From: Paulownia fortunei
Lineage: Eukaryota > Streptophyta > Magnoliopsida > Lamiales > Paulowniaceae
Assembly (NCBI GenBank): GCA_019321725.1
Contig: CM033115.1
Span: forward strand, 18,486,673-18,550,672
Length of the DNA: 64,000 nt
Direction of reading: 5' to 3'
The notes beneath the pieces were generated by a model. The model was not told where the DNA came from. It worked only from the letters and a program-made list of their open reading frames with translations, and searched no databases. Every line of letters begins with the position of its first letter. Position 1 is the stretch's first letter. The position numbers were made by a program, and so were the translations under genes. Of this stretch, positions 51,398-64,000 are shown piece by piece.

Positions 51398-53569
51398 TCT
51401 TGATTTTTTACCAATAAATGCAAAAGTTAAAAGAGCAGTAATAAACTAATAAATGCCCTAAGAGCATCTAGGGTGGTAAAATTAATTTACCTATGTCGAT
51501 TATTTGACTGCTAGCTCCATTCTCTGAAAAGTTGACCCGTGTGAACGTATATAATCACAACTGTGGGCTATTACAGATAAAAACAGAAGAGGCTATACCT
51601 AAATCACCACTAGGGCGGCCTCAAGAATTTAAAGATTTATTACTTACCAGTCTTTATTACAACTTGCCAACAATTTTTTACCAGACAAACATTTACTAAT
51701 ATTTTTATTTTTCCAGTTCATCATCAATTTAGAAAAATAGAAAAGTCAACATTAATTACAAACTATAAATATATAAGAATATTACAAACAAAAGTTATTT
51801 AACAAAATTATGTATTTTTTTCCAAGAAAAATTGATTTATATAACTTTCTCGTCATTTTCCAGCATAAAAAATGCCAGTGTCTATCTCGGGGAAAAAAAA
51901 AAGAAAGAAAAAAAGAAATTTGAGAAGTGCTAGGAAGAATAAAAGAAGGTGTTACAACATGAGACTGACTAAATAAAAGAAGGTATGATTATTCATATAT
52001 TTTTTCATCACGGTTTTTTTATTTGGATTATATTGATCATAATTTGTGCATATGTTTAACTAGAAAATTAGTCATTTGAAAATATTGAGACGAATAATTT
52101 TATTTTATTTTTATAATTGCTCGTGGACATAGGCATTGAGAAAAAAACAATTCTCCCATATTTTGCGCACTAACATTTTTCCTACTTTAGTATATCATCA
52201 ATTTGATTCAAAAAATGATGCTAAGTATACACAAGTTATATAATGAATCTTATTAATGTAAATTAGTATGATAAAGTAATCTTAAAATTGTTGGGCACAA
52301 CGAAAATAATAGGTCCTAAATTCAATTTACATTGAATTTCCAAATCATAAACCAATAAATTTATCACAAAAATAATAATTGATATAATAAAAATAAATAA
52401 GCACATATTTTAAGTAGTTCGACGAAAAATTGCCTGTCTTAACAAAAGTTTTCATTTACTGTGACATAATTTTTTGTTGATACATAATACAACATTCAAA
52501 TTATTGCTCCAACAAAATAATAACACATAAAAAAAAGCTCGGGTACCACCATTTAAAAAATAACTTCGTTCGAATTCAAAATAACTCACAAGTATCTCCA
52601 TTAAACATAAACGATTCACAAATATTCCACGTAAAGGGAATCAATTTCTATTAACACGAAAAATTTACTTGATCATTCTCTCACCAAAATTAGAAATTCT
52701 ACACAAAAGAAATGATTTCTAGTCGAATTTGATGTCCAAATAATCAAATCAAACCCCAATAATAATTGCCAACTTAATAAGAAAGGTCCAATCTACAGTC
52801 TACAATGTCTTGGTGTTCTTAAAAACTCATCTACTTCTGAATTCAATTTTCTCAAGCACGAGTCAATAAAATATTTATTCGTTTCCTGTCTAGGCATTGA
52901 TTACCATTTTCTTAATTAGATGATCTCAAGGCAATGAATTTGTTAGTAATGAGAGAAAGTATTCAATTTACCATCACTGTCAAAAAGAGTTTAACATGTG
53001 TCCAAGAAAATAAATAAATGAAAACAGTATACTATATAGTACTTTCATTAATGTTTTTGTTTCCCATGGAGCAACAAATTAAATGATATATTATCCTCAA
53101 AATCTTCAAATACTGACTCAGTTCTAAATGCATCACTCATATTAATATTTTTTTCTAAAATAATCTCTTACTTAAGTAATAATATGATATTGTTAAACCT
53201 TAATCGTTATTTTTTAACTATAAACATACATAAAACTCACTCTCTCAATTTACATCTTCAATTTTGTATAATATCAAAATAAAAACATACTTATGGAATC
53301 GATAAAGTAGTATATATGTGGTTTAAGGTCTCGTAGAAGTTGAAGTCAGTGTGTATGCAGTAAGTGCATCTATTTAATTTAAAAAATATCATATTCAATG
53401 ATGTGCATAGATTATATTTCTAACCTTATATTTTACAAATAATCACGTATATGTATGTGTGAGTATATGTAAATATATAGTAAATTATATATATAGTGCA
53501 TATTATCGAATATAATATTTACAATATATATATTTTTTGTGTGAAATATCTTTTTTTTTTTTTTTTTCT

Positions 53570-54000
53570 AAATGAAATACTTATCAAAACATCCACTGAA
53601 TTCAAATACAATAGTACAACATTTTTATTGGTTATTACTTATGGGGTACTGGACTTGTTGGCTAAGTTATTATGTACCATGAGTACCTTAAAATCTACTT
53701 TATACATCTTTTGTGCTTCCATTATAGGAGCGACAATCCACTCATTTATTGGTGAATATGAGGTTGATATTGAAAAAGAAGGGGTGTTTGGTTGGTGCTA
53801 TTATTGGCTTTGAATGCCTCACAAATTGGAGTAATATTGAACCCAAAGGTTGCCATGTCTTTTCAAGTTGTTTCTTCAATCACAATGAAAATCCAATGTT
53901 GGAAACCTATTATTATTATTTTTTTATTTGTTCCAATAATTGGCACAACATTAGGGTATCATGTGGTGAAGGTTTTGTATTTTAATTTTAGTTATTTGTC
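53570..54000 (+). pseudogene. Possible remnant of a membrane-protein gene
   Basis: This stretch is less AT-biased than its flanks and gives protein-like, partly hydrophobic peptides in more than one plus-strand frame, such as KSTLYIFCASIIGATIHSF and, further on in another frame, KPIIIIFLFVPIIGTTLGYH. Change of frame within a short distance suggests decay. I do not recognise the family, and chance frames are not excluded. Confidence 0.2.
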
Positions 54001-57000
54001 CTGGTTAATAGGGTAATAATTTATTTTTATTTTTATTTTTAAGTTGACAGAAGCATGTAATGGGACGGATATGTGAAAAAATAATTAATAATTTTTTTTT
54101 TGTTTAGAAAAGAATAAATTAGGATATAATTTGTTTGCACCGATGATTATTTAGAATGTTTGGGCAATACTATTTGACAATTGGTTAGTGAAGAATAGAT
54201 TGAAGAGATACTGATGGTAGAGGAATTGATATTATGAAAATCGGATTAATTAAAAGATATAATATTGGTGCATTTATAAAATATTGATTATTGTTTTTGA
54301 ACAATGTAATCTAAATTTAATTTCATTAAAGAAGGACAAATATTGCCACAATTTGGGAGGTCCAACAGCAGTATAAAACATTCACTTATAAAATAATATT
54401 ATAAACAACTGGGAAGGCTACACAAATACATAAAATAATTTTTTAATCCAATTTTATATTTCTTTAAATCTTTGAAGCTTAGGCCTATTTTAATATTTTT
54501 TTGTGAACCGGTTCATTATTATACTAAATGAAGATAAAGTATAGACTAAAGATTTGTTTTTTTTGCTAATATATTAATATTTTATATTTTAATACTTTTA
54601 TATTATTTAATATAGTTCAATTATATTGAAAAAATGACTAACTTGTTTATTATTGCTTCACTATATTATTTACTTTTACCCAATTATTAATTTCTGTATG
54701 CACCTCGTGCTTTTAATTTTTTTTTTTCAATAATTGCAAATTCAAAGAGTATTCACCTTTATTGTCTAATGTCAAATGATTCTTCTTTTTAAATTTGAAA
54801 ATGAAATTTAACAAAAACGGATCGAGTAATGAGTCGTACCGATATGCACAAATTGCTCTCTCAAATGAAAATAAGTATAAATTTCATGTGTTGTTTTTAT
54901 GAAAATATAAAAAAAAAAACCCTAATTACGAAAATTTCAATCATAGTTTTCTTGATGTTAAAATTGTATGGACTTGTAGTTTATTAGACCATAATTTCAT
55001 ATGTTTAAATCATCTCATCATTTCAAAAGTAATCTACCATGGTTAAAAAGAAAGAAAATTGCCCAAGCTCCATATTAGTTTTCTAAGGCATCTTCAATAA
55101 ATACATTATGAGACAGGTTTCCACATGCCGTGAATAGAACATAATATTTGATGTAAGTACTTACCAAATATCTCACCTAATAATAACGTTGAAAAATTGT
55201 ACTACTCAACCAAGTTAATTTTTTACCTTATCATCATATCTTTACACACGAAAGACACGTTGATTTTTTAATTTAAAAACCTGTTAAAATCGTACCAAAA
55301 GACTCAAGTAGTACAGAAGCGACATTAAAATTAATTTTCGATCCGATTTATAGTACCAAAAATACAATTTTTTCACATGACTAAGTTATGTGATACAAGA
55401 CTTTGTCCAAAGCCACACACACACTAATGGGCTATCTTCATTGATGAAAAATGTACAATTATTTAAAGCGTTTTGACTGGGCATTAAAACTAGGGTAGTG
55501 TTGATCAGCAAGAGTGCCTAATGACAGAGTTGAGAGTACAACTACTATGGTGGCATAGGGTAGTTTATATTTATGAGTTGGGAATGTGTTTGTGGGAGGC
55601 CTTGCTCACCCCCCAACCAATTCTACCAAATCCAGTGCAGATTCTCATAGATTTTTATCAGCTTATGTAGTGCAACTACATGGAATGCATATTTAATTAG
55701 GGCAACCTACTACATATACATAATTTCCTTAGAATGAACTCTAAGTCATTGGCAGTACACAAAATTTATTGTTGTATTAAAGTAGTGTACTATTAGAACT
55801 ATCTATTTTGTGAGTGTAAATCTCATCGAACAGCTTTCTATGTTGTTGAAAAACTCACGACAATTCATTGGTTATTTGTGTTCAAATTTATTTTTACAAG
55901 ACAAAATGGGTTCAGACTAATATTAATATTATATGGTAGAATAATATTATCTTCGTCTCAAAATGCATGCTCACGTCATGCTATGTTGTTGCGAGTCAAC
56001 TTGATTAAACTTTTTCTTATTTAATAATGAAGATTTGGGTTAATTTATTTTTAAATTACATAAATATTAATAAAACAATAAGTATTAAAATTTGAAAGTT
56101 CTATGCCATAATCATCCAAAGATCCATTTAACAAGATAAACAATATAGTAAATGTTTTTATTTTGTATTCTAGCAATTGAAATATTCATTTTTGCAACAA
56201 AGGGAGCATATATAGATTTTGACCGCAGACTTAATTAGGACATTAATTTCCAATTTTTTTTTATTAAAACGGCATTAGCCATTTGATTACCACCTCCCTT
56301 GATAAATATCCATTGGCAAACTATTCCTAACAATTGTACATTTGAACTAAAAGAAGTATTCTTAAACAATTTTGAAAAAAAAGAATAAATGAGTGTAGTA
56401 ATATTGTTACTCCTACCTCTTCGAACCACCCCCACCTCATCAATCAAAAATCTTCTTATACACCACCTAACAATATTTGCTCCACTTCCCCCGCCCGCCA
56501 CCGCCTCATTGGCCCAAACCCACTTCTCACCACCACCACCACCACCACGGCTTCATTGGCCCAAACCCTCCACCCTTGCGATCGTTTTTCTCAACTCCAC
56601 TAACTTCCCATTATATATAGACACACAAGGCTATATAGACACGATATGATACAGACATGGGATAAAATATTTTTTTTAAAATCTTGTGGCACAACATAAC
56701 TTTGACAAGACTATCCAATATACATAATTATTTAAATAATTATAAAAGTATTCATGTATAATATACATATAGATACACATATGTATATATGTAATTAGTA
56801 ACATATTTACGGAGATATTGCAAAGAAAAAGAAGTTCATGCCAATAGGTCATTTTCAAGTGAAAAATTAATTTGATCTTCACTTGTAAACACAACTAAAA
56901 ACATATGGAATTATGAAAAAAAATCATTTTTTATTAAAGTTTAGTTTAATGTACTTATTTCGAATTTGAGTTTTGGCATACATTAAGGATCTCCATTTTG

Positions 57001-58188
57001 TCAATAATTTAAGTGAGAAGAAGTTACAACTATCACATAAATTATAAATGCATATATATTATCTTTTCATCACAAATAAAATTTGTGAAAAATACCCTAT
57101 AAGTTGTGGAACCAAAAGCCATGAATTGTATTTAATGTCCAATTTAAATCTTGTAAAAAATTGAAATTGCAATAAAAAGAAGGATAGTATATCTTTTAAA
57201 TTTATAAACCACGATTAAACTTCTTGAGTACTACATGGGATTTCCATAAAAAGCAGGGGAGTTGGTTGTAATTTCTGGAAAACTTAGGGGAAGCAAATGA
57301 GATTTGACAAACAAGTTTGGGAAGAACATTAGAACCTCTACAAGCAAACTTGTTCATGATACCTAAATCCCTGACAGTAATTGGCCTTCCCAAAAATTTC
57401 ATAGATCATTGAAAAGTAGCAACCTTTGATGGACACGAATAAGATATGATTCCTGTCCTTTATAATATTAGAAATTCAGTAGAGTAAAGTGCTGGAAACT
57501 CCTAATAAATATTTCAGTCTGTCTTGGACTTGAGACTATTTTCTAAATTTGATAAGATTTAATTTAAATTTCCAATGTAAGAAATTTGAAAAATTGTGTA
57601 AACAACTAAAAAGAGAATGAGGTGTTATCCACGTGGTTAAGATTTAGATCACAACATTTTAGAAGTATAAAATTTTGTTGAGAGTCTTAATATTTCATTA
57701 TTTGTTGTAATTATGATTATTAATTTCTATTTAATTAATTATTAACCATTTAGTAATATATTTCTGTCTCATTCTATATTGATGAAAGTATTGTTATTTC
57801 ATTTATTGTTGTAACTATGATTATTCATAATTATGTTTACTTAAAAAATAAATAAATTTAAATAATAAAAAAAGAAATCAGAATGCCCCCCCAAAAAAAA
57901 TCAGGCAAGAAAAATATCAAGGCAAAAGGGGGTAGGGTACAAAAATTAAAGTAGAGGTCAGAAAGCGGGCAAAAGAAGCTAACAAAAGGCTGGATTGGGT
58001 CCCAACCCATCCCTGTCGGCAAAGAGGAAGCGAGCCCCTTCAATCCACATCTCGCTCTCTCCCACCCGGCAAAAAAAACACACACACACCCATCAATGTG
58101 CGTGTGTATTTATGTATGTATACACTTGTCTCTATATATATAGAACCATATATTATTGCTCCCTTGTACCAAAAAAGATATGTTATTA

Positions 58189-58689
58189 CTCCCTCTATTT
58201 AGAATAGATTTTAATATTAAGTTAATTAAATTATATAATTTTTTTTACTAATTTATGAAGTTAGTTCTTGAAACTTTATGATTACAAAAGTTTCAAGTTT
58301 GAGTATTATATATGTTGTCTAATACTCCCTATATTCATAGTAGATTGTTAAGTTTATTTCATGACAGTTTAATTTAAATATATTGTTTTCATTTTCTTAA
58401 ATATTTTAAAATAAATTCTTTATTTTTAAATATTTTTTTAAAGCTATAATTTTAATTAAGTAATGATGTGACATCATTAATTATAATTTTAAAAATAATA
58501 ATATAAAAACACACAAAACATACAATTTTTCAATTCTTATTTAAAATGTCGTGTTTGAAGAAATTATGGCTATCATTTTGGGACGAAGGAAGTATATGAT
58601 TTTCTTTAACAATTTTAAAATTTTAAAATTATATTTTCTATAATGATATTTAATATTAATAAAATTTTATTTAAATAATTAAAACAGAG
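58189..58689. mobile_element. Stowaway-like MITE, outer element
   Basis: The left end is TA|CTCCCTCTATTTAGAATAG, the typical CTCCCTC start of Stowaway elements, with TA at 58187-58188. The right end is AAAACAGAG|TA with TA at 58690-58691. Read inverted it starts CTCTGTTTTAAT, which fits the consensus with a 3-bp loss. Removing the inner element leaves about 231 bp, a normal Stowaway size. Confidence 0.5.
58325..58592. mobile_element. Stowaway-like MITE, inner element
   Basis: The left end is TA|CTCCCTATATTCATAG and the right end CATTTTGGGACGAAGGAAG|TA. Inverted, the right end reads CTTCCTTCGTCCCAAAATG, very close to the Stowaway terminal consensus. TA dinucleotides flank both ends (58323-58324 and 58593-58594). 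At 268 bp and AT-rich it fits the family; transposition would depend on Tc1/mariner-type transposase in trans. Confidence 0.72.
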
Positions 58690-61600
58690 TATTCGATATT
58701 TGCATTTAAAAATAGTGAACCATACTATCTGAATATTTAATTTTGGACAAGAACAGGTTTATTTAAATATACTTTAAATAAGTAAATGTATAATACATTA
58801 ATCTATTGCACTTTTTTTTCTTGAATTCCAAAATAAGGCTATGTTGTTTAAAATATTTTTATTAAAAGATTCTCTTATTTAAAGTAATGATACCACATAA
58901 TTATATCTCTAAAGATACGAATTTTTTTTTTCAATTTTTATTTAAAATTCATCTTCATAAAATTATATCTGTTTTTCTTGGATGCACGAAATACCTAGTT
59001 TATATATATATATATATATATATTCATGGGACTAGGCGATGTACATATATATATATACACAATAGGCTGTATATATATATATAGATGTATGTGAGGAAAA
59101 GGAGAGGAGTGGAGTGAGGAAAAGGGCATATAAATCCAAGTAGTACGACTCACTTGGGGGTGCGTGTGAATAAATGTGTTGTTTTGTGTGGGGACCATAG
59201 TTGTGGTGAGTGGGCCGCACACCACTCCACCCACCGTTGACACGTCCCACTCAGCCCCTTACGTACATTTCTCTCTCTACATTTCTTATCCTTGTCTTCT
59301 TTCACATCCTTCCTCACCACCCACTGTGTACCCTGTTTTGGATTCCAATGAGATGATGTGACTCGGGTCTGCACTCCCATCCATTTACAATTTTCTAATT
59401 TAATTATTTTTGGACATAATACTAGTTTATACTTTTTTTTTAAATACTACTTTCTGTGTATTAATGTTAGATTATATTATATTATATTATATATATATAT
59501 AAGTGTGTATAAATATATAATTAAATATATATTCAATAAATATTATCGAATATAATATCTACAAAATTTTCATCCTACATTATTCATAATAAAATCTGCA
59601 TTATATTAATTTAGTGTTTTTATACTTATCATGTGATTATATTGTGGATTCACACGATTGAGAGGCTGTTTAGAAATTCATTCTAAATAAATTTTTAGAA
59701 ATGAAAGTTTATTTGTAAAAAAATTATGTATTTGTTAATTATTTTTTAATAAAATTTTAAAATAATTTTTTTTTTTCAAAAGTTAATTTTGAAGAACAAA
59801 ATTCTGATTTTTGAATTTTTTTTTTACACTTCTACTAAATACATTAAAATATATTTTTATCAAACATTTAACAATATTTATAAATATTTTTAAAAAAAAT
59901 TCATATTTAAAAATTTATTTTATAGATGTACTTTTATTTTAAAAATGATTTCAAAAATGCATTTAAGATTTTTATATATTTGATACACAGAAGATTTTTT
60001 GGAAAAATACTACTAAGATTGAAATCCCCTATACAACTGAGGCAATTGATCACAAAAAAAAAAAAAAAAAAAAGAATTTATTAAGAATTTGTGACTCACA
60101 ATTCATTTTGGAGTTGAGGAATTCACCTCATCTTAATTATCACTTGGTAAGTTAATGTTTGGTTGATCTTAAAGTATTTTATAAAAAAATTATAAAGTTA
60201 ATAAGATGTGTGAAAGTATTTAATAAAAAAATTATAAGAGAAATTTATAAAATAAGATGTTAAACTTATAAACTTCATTAAAAAAAATAAGGATAAAATA
60301 ACTTATTTTTTTTAAGATCTTAACATATATTCTTTTAATTTAACTATATAAATTACAAAGTTGTCATTGTTGAATATTTTATAAGCTTCACAATCTCTTA
60401 TTATCTAAACAATTCCAAAAGTTATTTTTAAAATAAGATTTAAGAGCTTATAAAATATTTTTAAATAAGTTTTTAATTAAGCATTTTATAAATCAACATG
60501 AATAAAAAAAATATTATTTCTTGATACTAATATCTTTCTTGTCTTTATGGAAATACAAACAAAACAAGTTTAGAAAAAAAAAAAAAAGAAATTGGTAAAA
60601 ATTTCTATTAGCTTTAACTCGATCCTATGTTGGTATTAAATCATTAACATATTCATCCCAAGTGGCCTAGCCCGTTTTTATAACATAAGTTTTGCTGCTT
60701 CATGAAAGTGACCATTCATAATATAATGTTTTTTTATTTTGACTTGTACTCTGATTATTTTAATTTTATCGTTTTCATATTCTTCGTAAGATGTGCTAAA
60801 TAAAATTTTATTTTTTTAAAATATAATTTTTTTCAAATTATTATTTTTATTGTAAATATAAGTAAAATTTATACTTTGTGGACTATAATCTATATAACTT
60901 TAAACTTGCTCAAAATAACCTCATAATTTTAAGACAAAAGGAAGTATTTGATTAAAATACAACAAGTGTTTTCTACTTTTTCATATTAGGGCAATGAGTG
61001 GCTTATAGAATTTCTGAATTGCATGTGCAAGTAGAGGAATACTATTTACTTAGATTGAGACCCTTCAAATTGTCTTCTTTGGAGGATAGCCAAATATACT
61101 ACCGCAAAAGTCGCACTTCATATCATGCGTGTTCGTACTTCTTTTTTCTTTACTTCTCTCTCTTTTTCTTTTTCCTTTTTTTTTTTTTTCTTGGGGACAT
61201 CCCACTAAATAATGAAAGGGTTTACATTGTTGTAACAATGATAATGGAATGGTTCCTCCTTTCACTTAGGTGAGGTTTAATATTATAAATGAGTTTGATT
61301 TAAATTTTGAATTTTTTATTTTTAAATTTGAATTGATTTATTTTTTTAAAAATATTATATAAATTTATATGATATTTTTATAAAAGTATATTTTTTAAAA
61401 AGTGTTAATATATTACTTTAAAAAATATATAAATTTTAATATTTTTTAAATTATAAAATGGATCTAGTAGGTATAACGAATTTATCCATAAATCTGAATT
61501 TGAGTTTTTAAAAATCTTAATAAATTGAATTTTAAATTCAGAAAAAAAAAACTTAGCCCAACTCGACCTATTATCAGTCATAGTCTGCATAAATAAAAAT

Positions 61601-64000
61601 ATTTAAAATTATTAATAGACCAATTAAATAATTTTATTGTGTTTTGAGTGTGTAAATGACAATGCCTAACCATCAACCATTAAATGCAAAAGATAAAAGA
61701 ACGAATGTGGACAATAATTTTTTATGAGTCCTAACAGAGACAAAAAACACATGTTCACATACTTGAAAGAAAAAGGCCTGAAAGAGAAGATTTATATTTC
61801 CTTTTGTATTTTTTTTTTCTAAATAAAGATTTATCAACAGTGATCACGCGGATGGTATAGAACATAATTTTGAATTATTTGATTATATTTAAAAATATTA
61901 ATATTTTACTTTACAACTTAGTATAAAGAACCTCACAAATTCATTATATATATAATTTATTTAATTTGAATATTCTATTTTAATTTAATATTTTATTTCA
62001 TATTACACTTTATGCGCAATGCAAATTTTATATAATCTACTCCAAATGTATATTTAAAAAAAATTATATATTTGATAATATTTATGATTTCAAATACGAT
62101 ATAAAATATTAAATTAAATTAGAATAAAGAATTTAGACTGTCGTCTAAGCTAGAAAAAATTTAAAAAACTTGCTCTGGCCTAGAAACCTCATTGGAGAGT
62201 TTTATTTTTTATTTTTTCCAAAATTTAGCAAAGACAAGAGACCCTCCTCACTAAAAGAATTGTAGACTTATTTAATTATCTCGTAAAGTCCCTGTAGATT
62301 GGTAAATCATCACTTCAAAAGTCCCAATCTTTGACCAGCAATGGCTAAAAAGTGAATCAAAAGACAAATAAATACATCTGCAAGGTTCTTCTAATGCTTT
62401 TAAGTTTTAAATCTTTGGTAGTTGAACAAGATGGACCAAAACCATAGATGCTAGCAGCTATAATAAGAGGTATTAATTAATTAAGGAACTTCAATTTTTT
62501 TTGTAAACATGAATAAAAGGTGTATTTTTTTATTTTTTATTTTTGAAGTGGAATCATACATAAATGCAGTTATAATAACAATTAATTACATCGTATACTA
62601 TGATTTTTTTTAAAAAAAAAGCAAGCATAATTGTAGCTAGAATGCTTTACTTACTCTCAACAAACTTCTTAAGGATATTTATTGTCATAACTTAATTATA
62701 AAGCACAAAGTCAGAGAACCGATGGAATTTGCAATTCTTGGTTTTGCATATTTTCTTTTTAATCTAAACAAAGTCTTTTAAATAAGCTTTTATTACATAT
62801 GTTTGTATATAAAGGGGGCAATTGATTTAAAAAAAAAAAAAACGTGTGTTTTGTTTAAGTTGCAAGAAAAACCTGAATTAAAAAAACAGGAAAAAAACTC
62901 CTTTTGTTTTGTAATAAAGCAAAATAATATGTTTTTTGGAATATAAGAACTATAAACATGAGGACCTCATTCCTCTCTCTTTTGGCTACTATGTTTTTAA
63001 CATGAAAAAAGAAAACTTAAGCTCATGGAGGGTAAGACTGATTTTTTTTTTTTTAAAAATAATATATAAAGATATATTTTTTTAATTTTTTAAAGTTGTA
63101 AAATTTGTAAATATAATAAATTTATAAAAATTTATGAAATTGAGGAGGAGGATCCCCTTTGTCAGTCCAATACAACAAACTTATTAGGGACATTTATTCA
63201 CTTTATGCCTCTAAATTAACGTGTTATTCTCAAAGCATCTTAAGTGTAAAATTGGAAGGCGTCGAGGTGAGAAAACAAAGTAGAATTTATGCGAGGATGT
63301 GGGTCACGTGGAAATGCAACTTTGTTCATGCAGCCCACCACTCCTCCTTTTGCCCCTTGGATTTAAGACGAGCAGTACAAAACACACACACACACACACA
63401 CACAGACAACAAAAATAATATTAGTATCCAGTCACTAATCAGTCTAAAAAAGGTCGAAACTCAAAATAGCTGGATGAATAATAATGTGCCCCCAAAATGG
63501 TACAAACACCCTTCTTTCTGTTATTCCTAGATATTCCAACCCTTTTTTTTTTTTTTTTTTCTTTTTCTTCTTCTTTTATATTATTTGTCTTTTATTACTT
63601 ACTCTGTTCAAATTTCAATATTTAGTTGGTTATGTTAATCAGTTGCTTAATAATTGATAATCATATTATATTTATAAGGGTCCAAGAATTAGATAGTCCT
63701 AATTCAATGGACAAATAAACCTAATTTAATGGTGGGCCCAAAAATGGAAGGAACTTTGACTACGTGCACCATATTAATAACGTAACTCTATTTTAGCACC
63801 TATTAAGTATTTTATTATATTTATTTTAAATACATTTAATTCATCATGTCTTTTATGTTTTTATATTTTTAATTATTTTTTAATATTTTACTGATCGGTA
63901 GGATTTTCCCGATGCAGGCAAAATCATCATTGAATCAGATAAACAAAAAGACGAGTCACATCACATAAGCTTTCGAATTCACTCTAATAATTTAAAAATA
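58690..64000. other. AT-rich intergenic DNA to the window end
   Basis: No gene is supported. There is a TA microsatellite at about 59000-59023, a long A run at about 60053-60073 and a CA microsatellite at about 63382-63404. 59100-59300 and 63290-63410 are less AT-rich and promoter-like; the latter has a G-box (TCACGTGG near 63303) and may precede a gene beyond the window. 60150-60510 and 61260-61570 look like decayed small elements without clear ends. Confidence 0.5.

Larger units (their letters stand above)
44485..58188. other. Gene-poor AT-rich DNA
   Basis: Nearly 14 kb without a convincing gene. It contains the G-rich hairpin, microsatellites, a MITE and a possible gene remnant listed separately. 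45590-45720 has AACTCAA/TTGAGTT-rich sequence like a decayed hAT-type element. 52280-52980 contains TTTTAAGTAGTTCGACGAAA, reminiscent of a motif common in plant LTR elements, but no LTR pair was seen. 48690-48735 has a CACGTG G-box. 56490-56580 is CCA-rich with CTCATTGGCCCAAACCC-type sequence twice. Confidence 0.5.

Noticed and set aside
55530..55640. Possible microRNA hairpin (GTTGGGAATGTG opposite CCCCCCAACC)
   Set aside because: Only short interrupted pairing was found, and neither arm matches a known mature microRNA that I can recall, including miR482.
1..64000. tRNA, rRNA genes, CRISPR arrays, bacterial operons, viral or toxin genes
   Set aside because: Nothing with the needed structure or motifs was seen; all recognised genes are nuclear plant genes.

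Overview
The window is nuclear DNA from a flowering plant, almost certainly a eudicot. The visible genes have many short introns with GT..AG borders. Their protein families are plant-specific or plant-type: a bHLH74-like factor, AINTEGUMENTA, a plastid DUF3054 protein and a plant TAF1C. The spaces between genes are very AT-rich and hold microsatellites and small decayed transposons. I cannot name the species. The bHLH gene lacks a clear counterpart of the miR396 site that, as I recall, is confined to Brassicaceae, which argues weakly against that family.

Layout. 1.8-3.9 kb (minus): a complete eight-exon bHLH74-like gene, with a leader reaching to about 5 kb. 5-14.7 kb: AT-rich intergenic DNA. 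14.8-17.9 kb (minus): a complete nine-exon AINTEGUMENTA (ANT) gene with a 9-nt micro-exon and several uORFs in its leader. 18.2-28.4 kb: intergenic DNA with local tandem duplications and a TIR element. 28.5-33.9 kb: a GC-rich exon-like island, a long foldback element, and scattered plus-strand exon-like islands of an unidentified, apparently broken gene interrupted by a roughly 1.7-kb repeat element. 34.6-37.5 kb (plus): an intronless TAF1C-like gene whose first 34 codons are out of frame with the rest by one base. 37.5-42.3 kb: high-complexity sequence with a possible small minus-strand ORF, also broken by one base. 42.3-44.5 kb (minus): a complete five-exon plastid DUF3054 gene. 44.5-64 kb: about 19 kb without a convincing gene, holding a G-rich hairpin, Stowaway-like elements (one apparently nested in another) and microsatellites.

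The genes do not form a pathway: two are developmental transcription factors, one is a general RNA polymerase I factor and one is a plastid membrane protein. I found no new multi-gene system. The most useful observations are the two one-base homopolymer frame breaks (possible assembly errors), the ANT and bHLH leader uORFs, the broken gene upstream of TAF1C and the nested Stowaway elements. Exon borders were assigned by eye from splice consensus, reading frame and remembered family sequences; no search or alignment was run.
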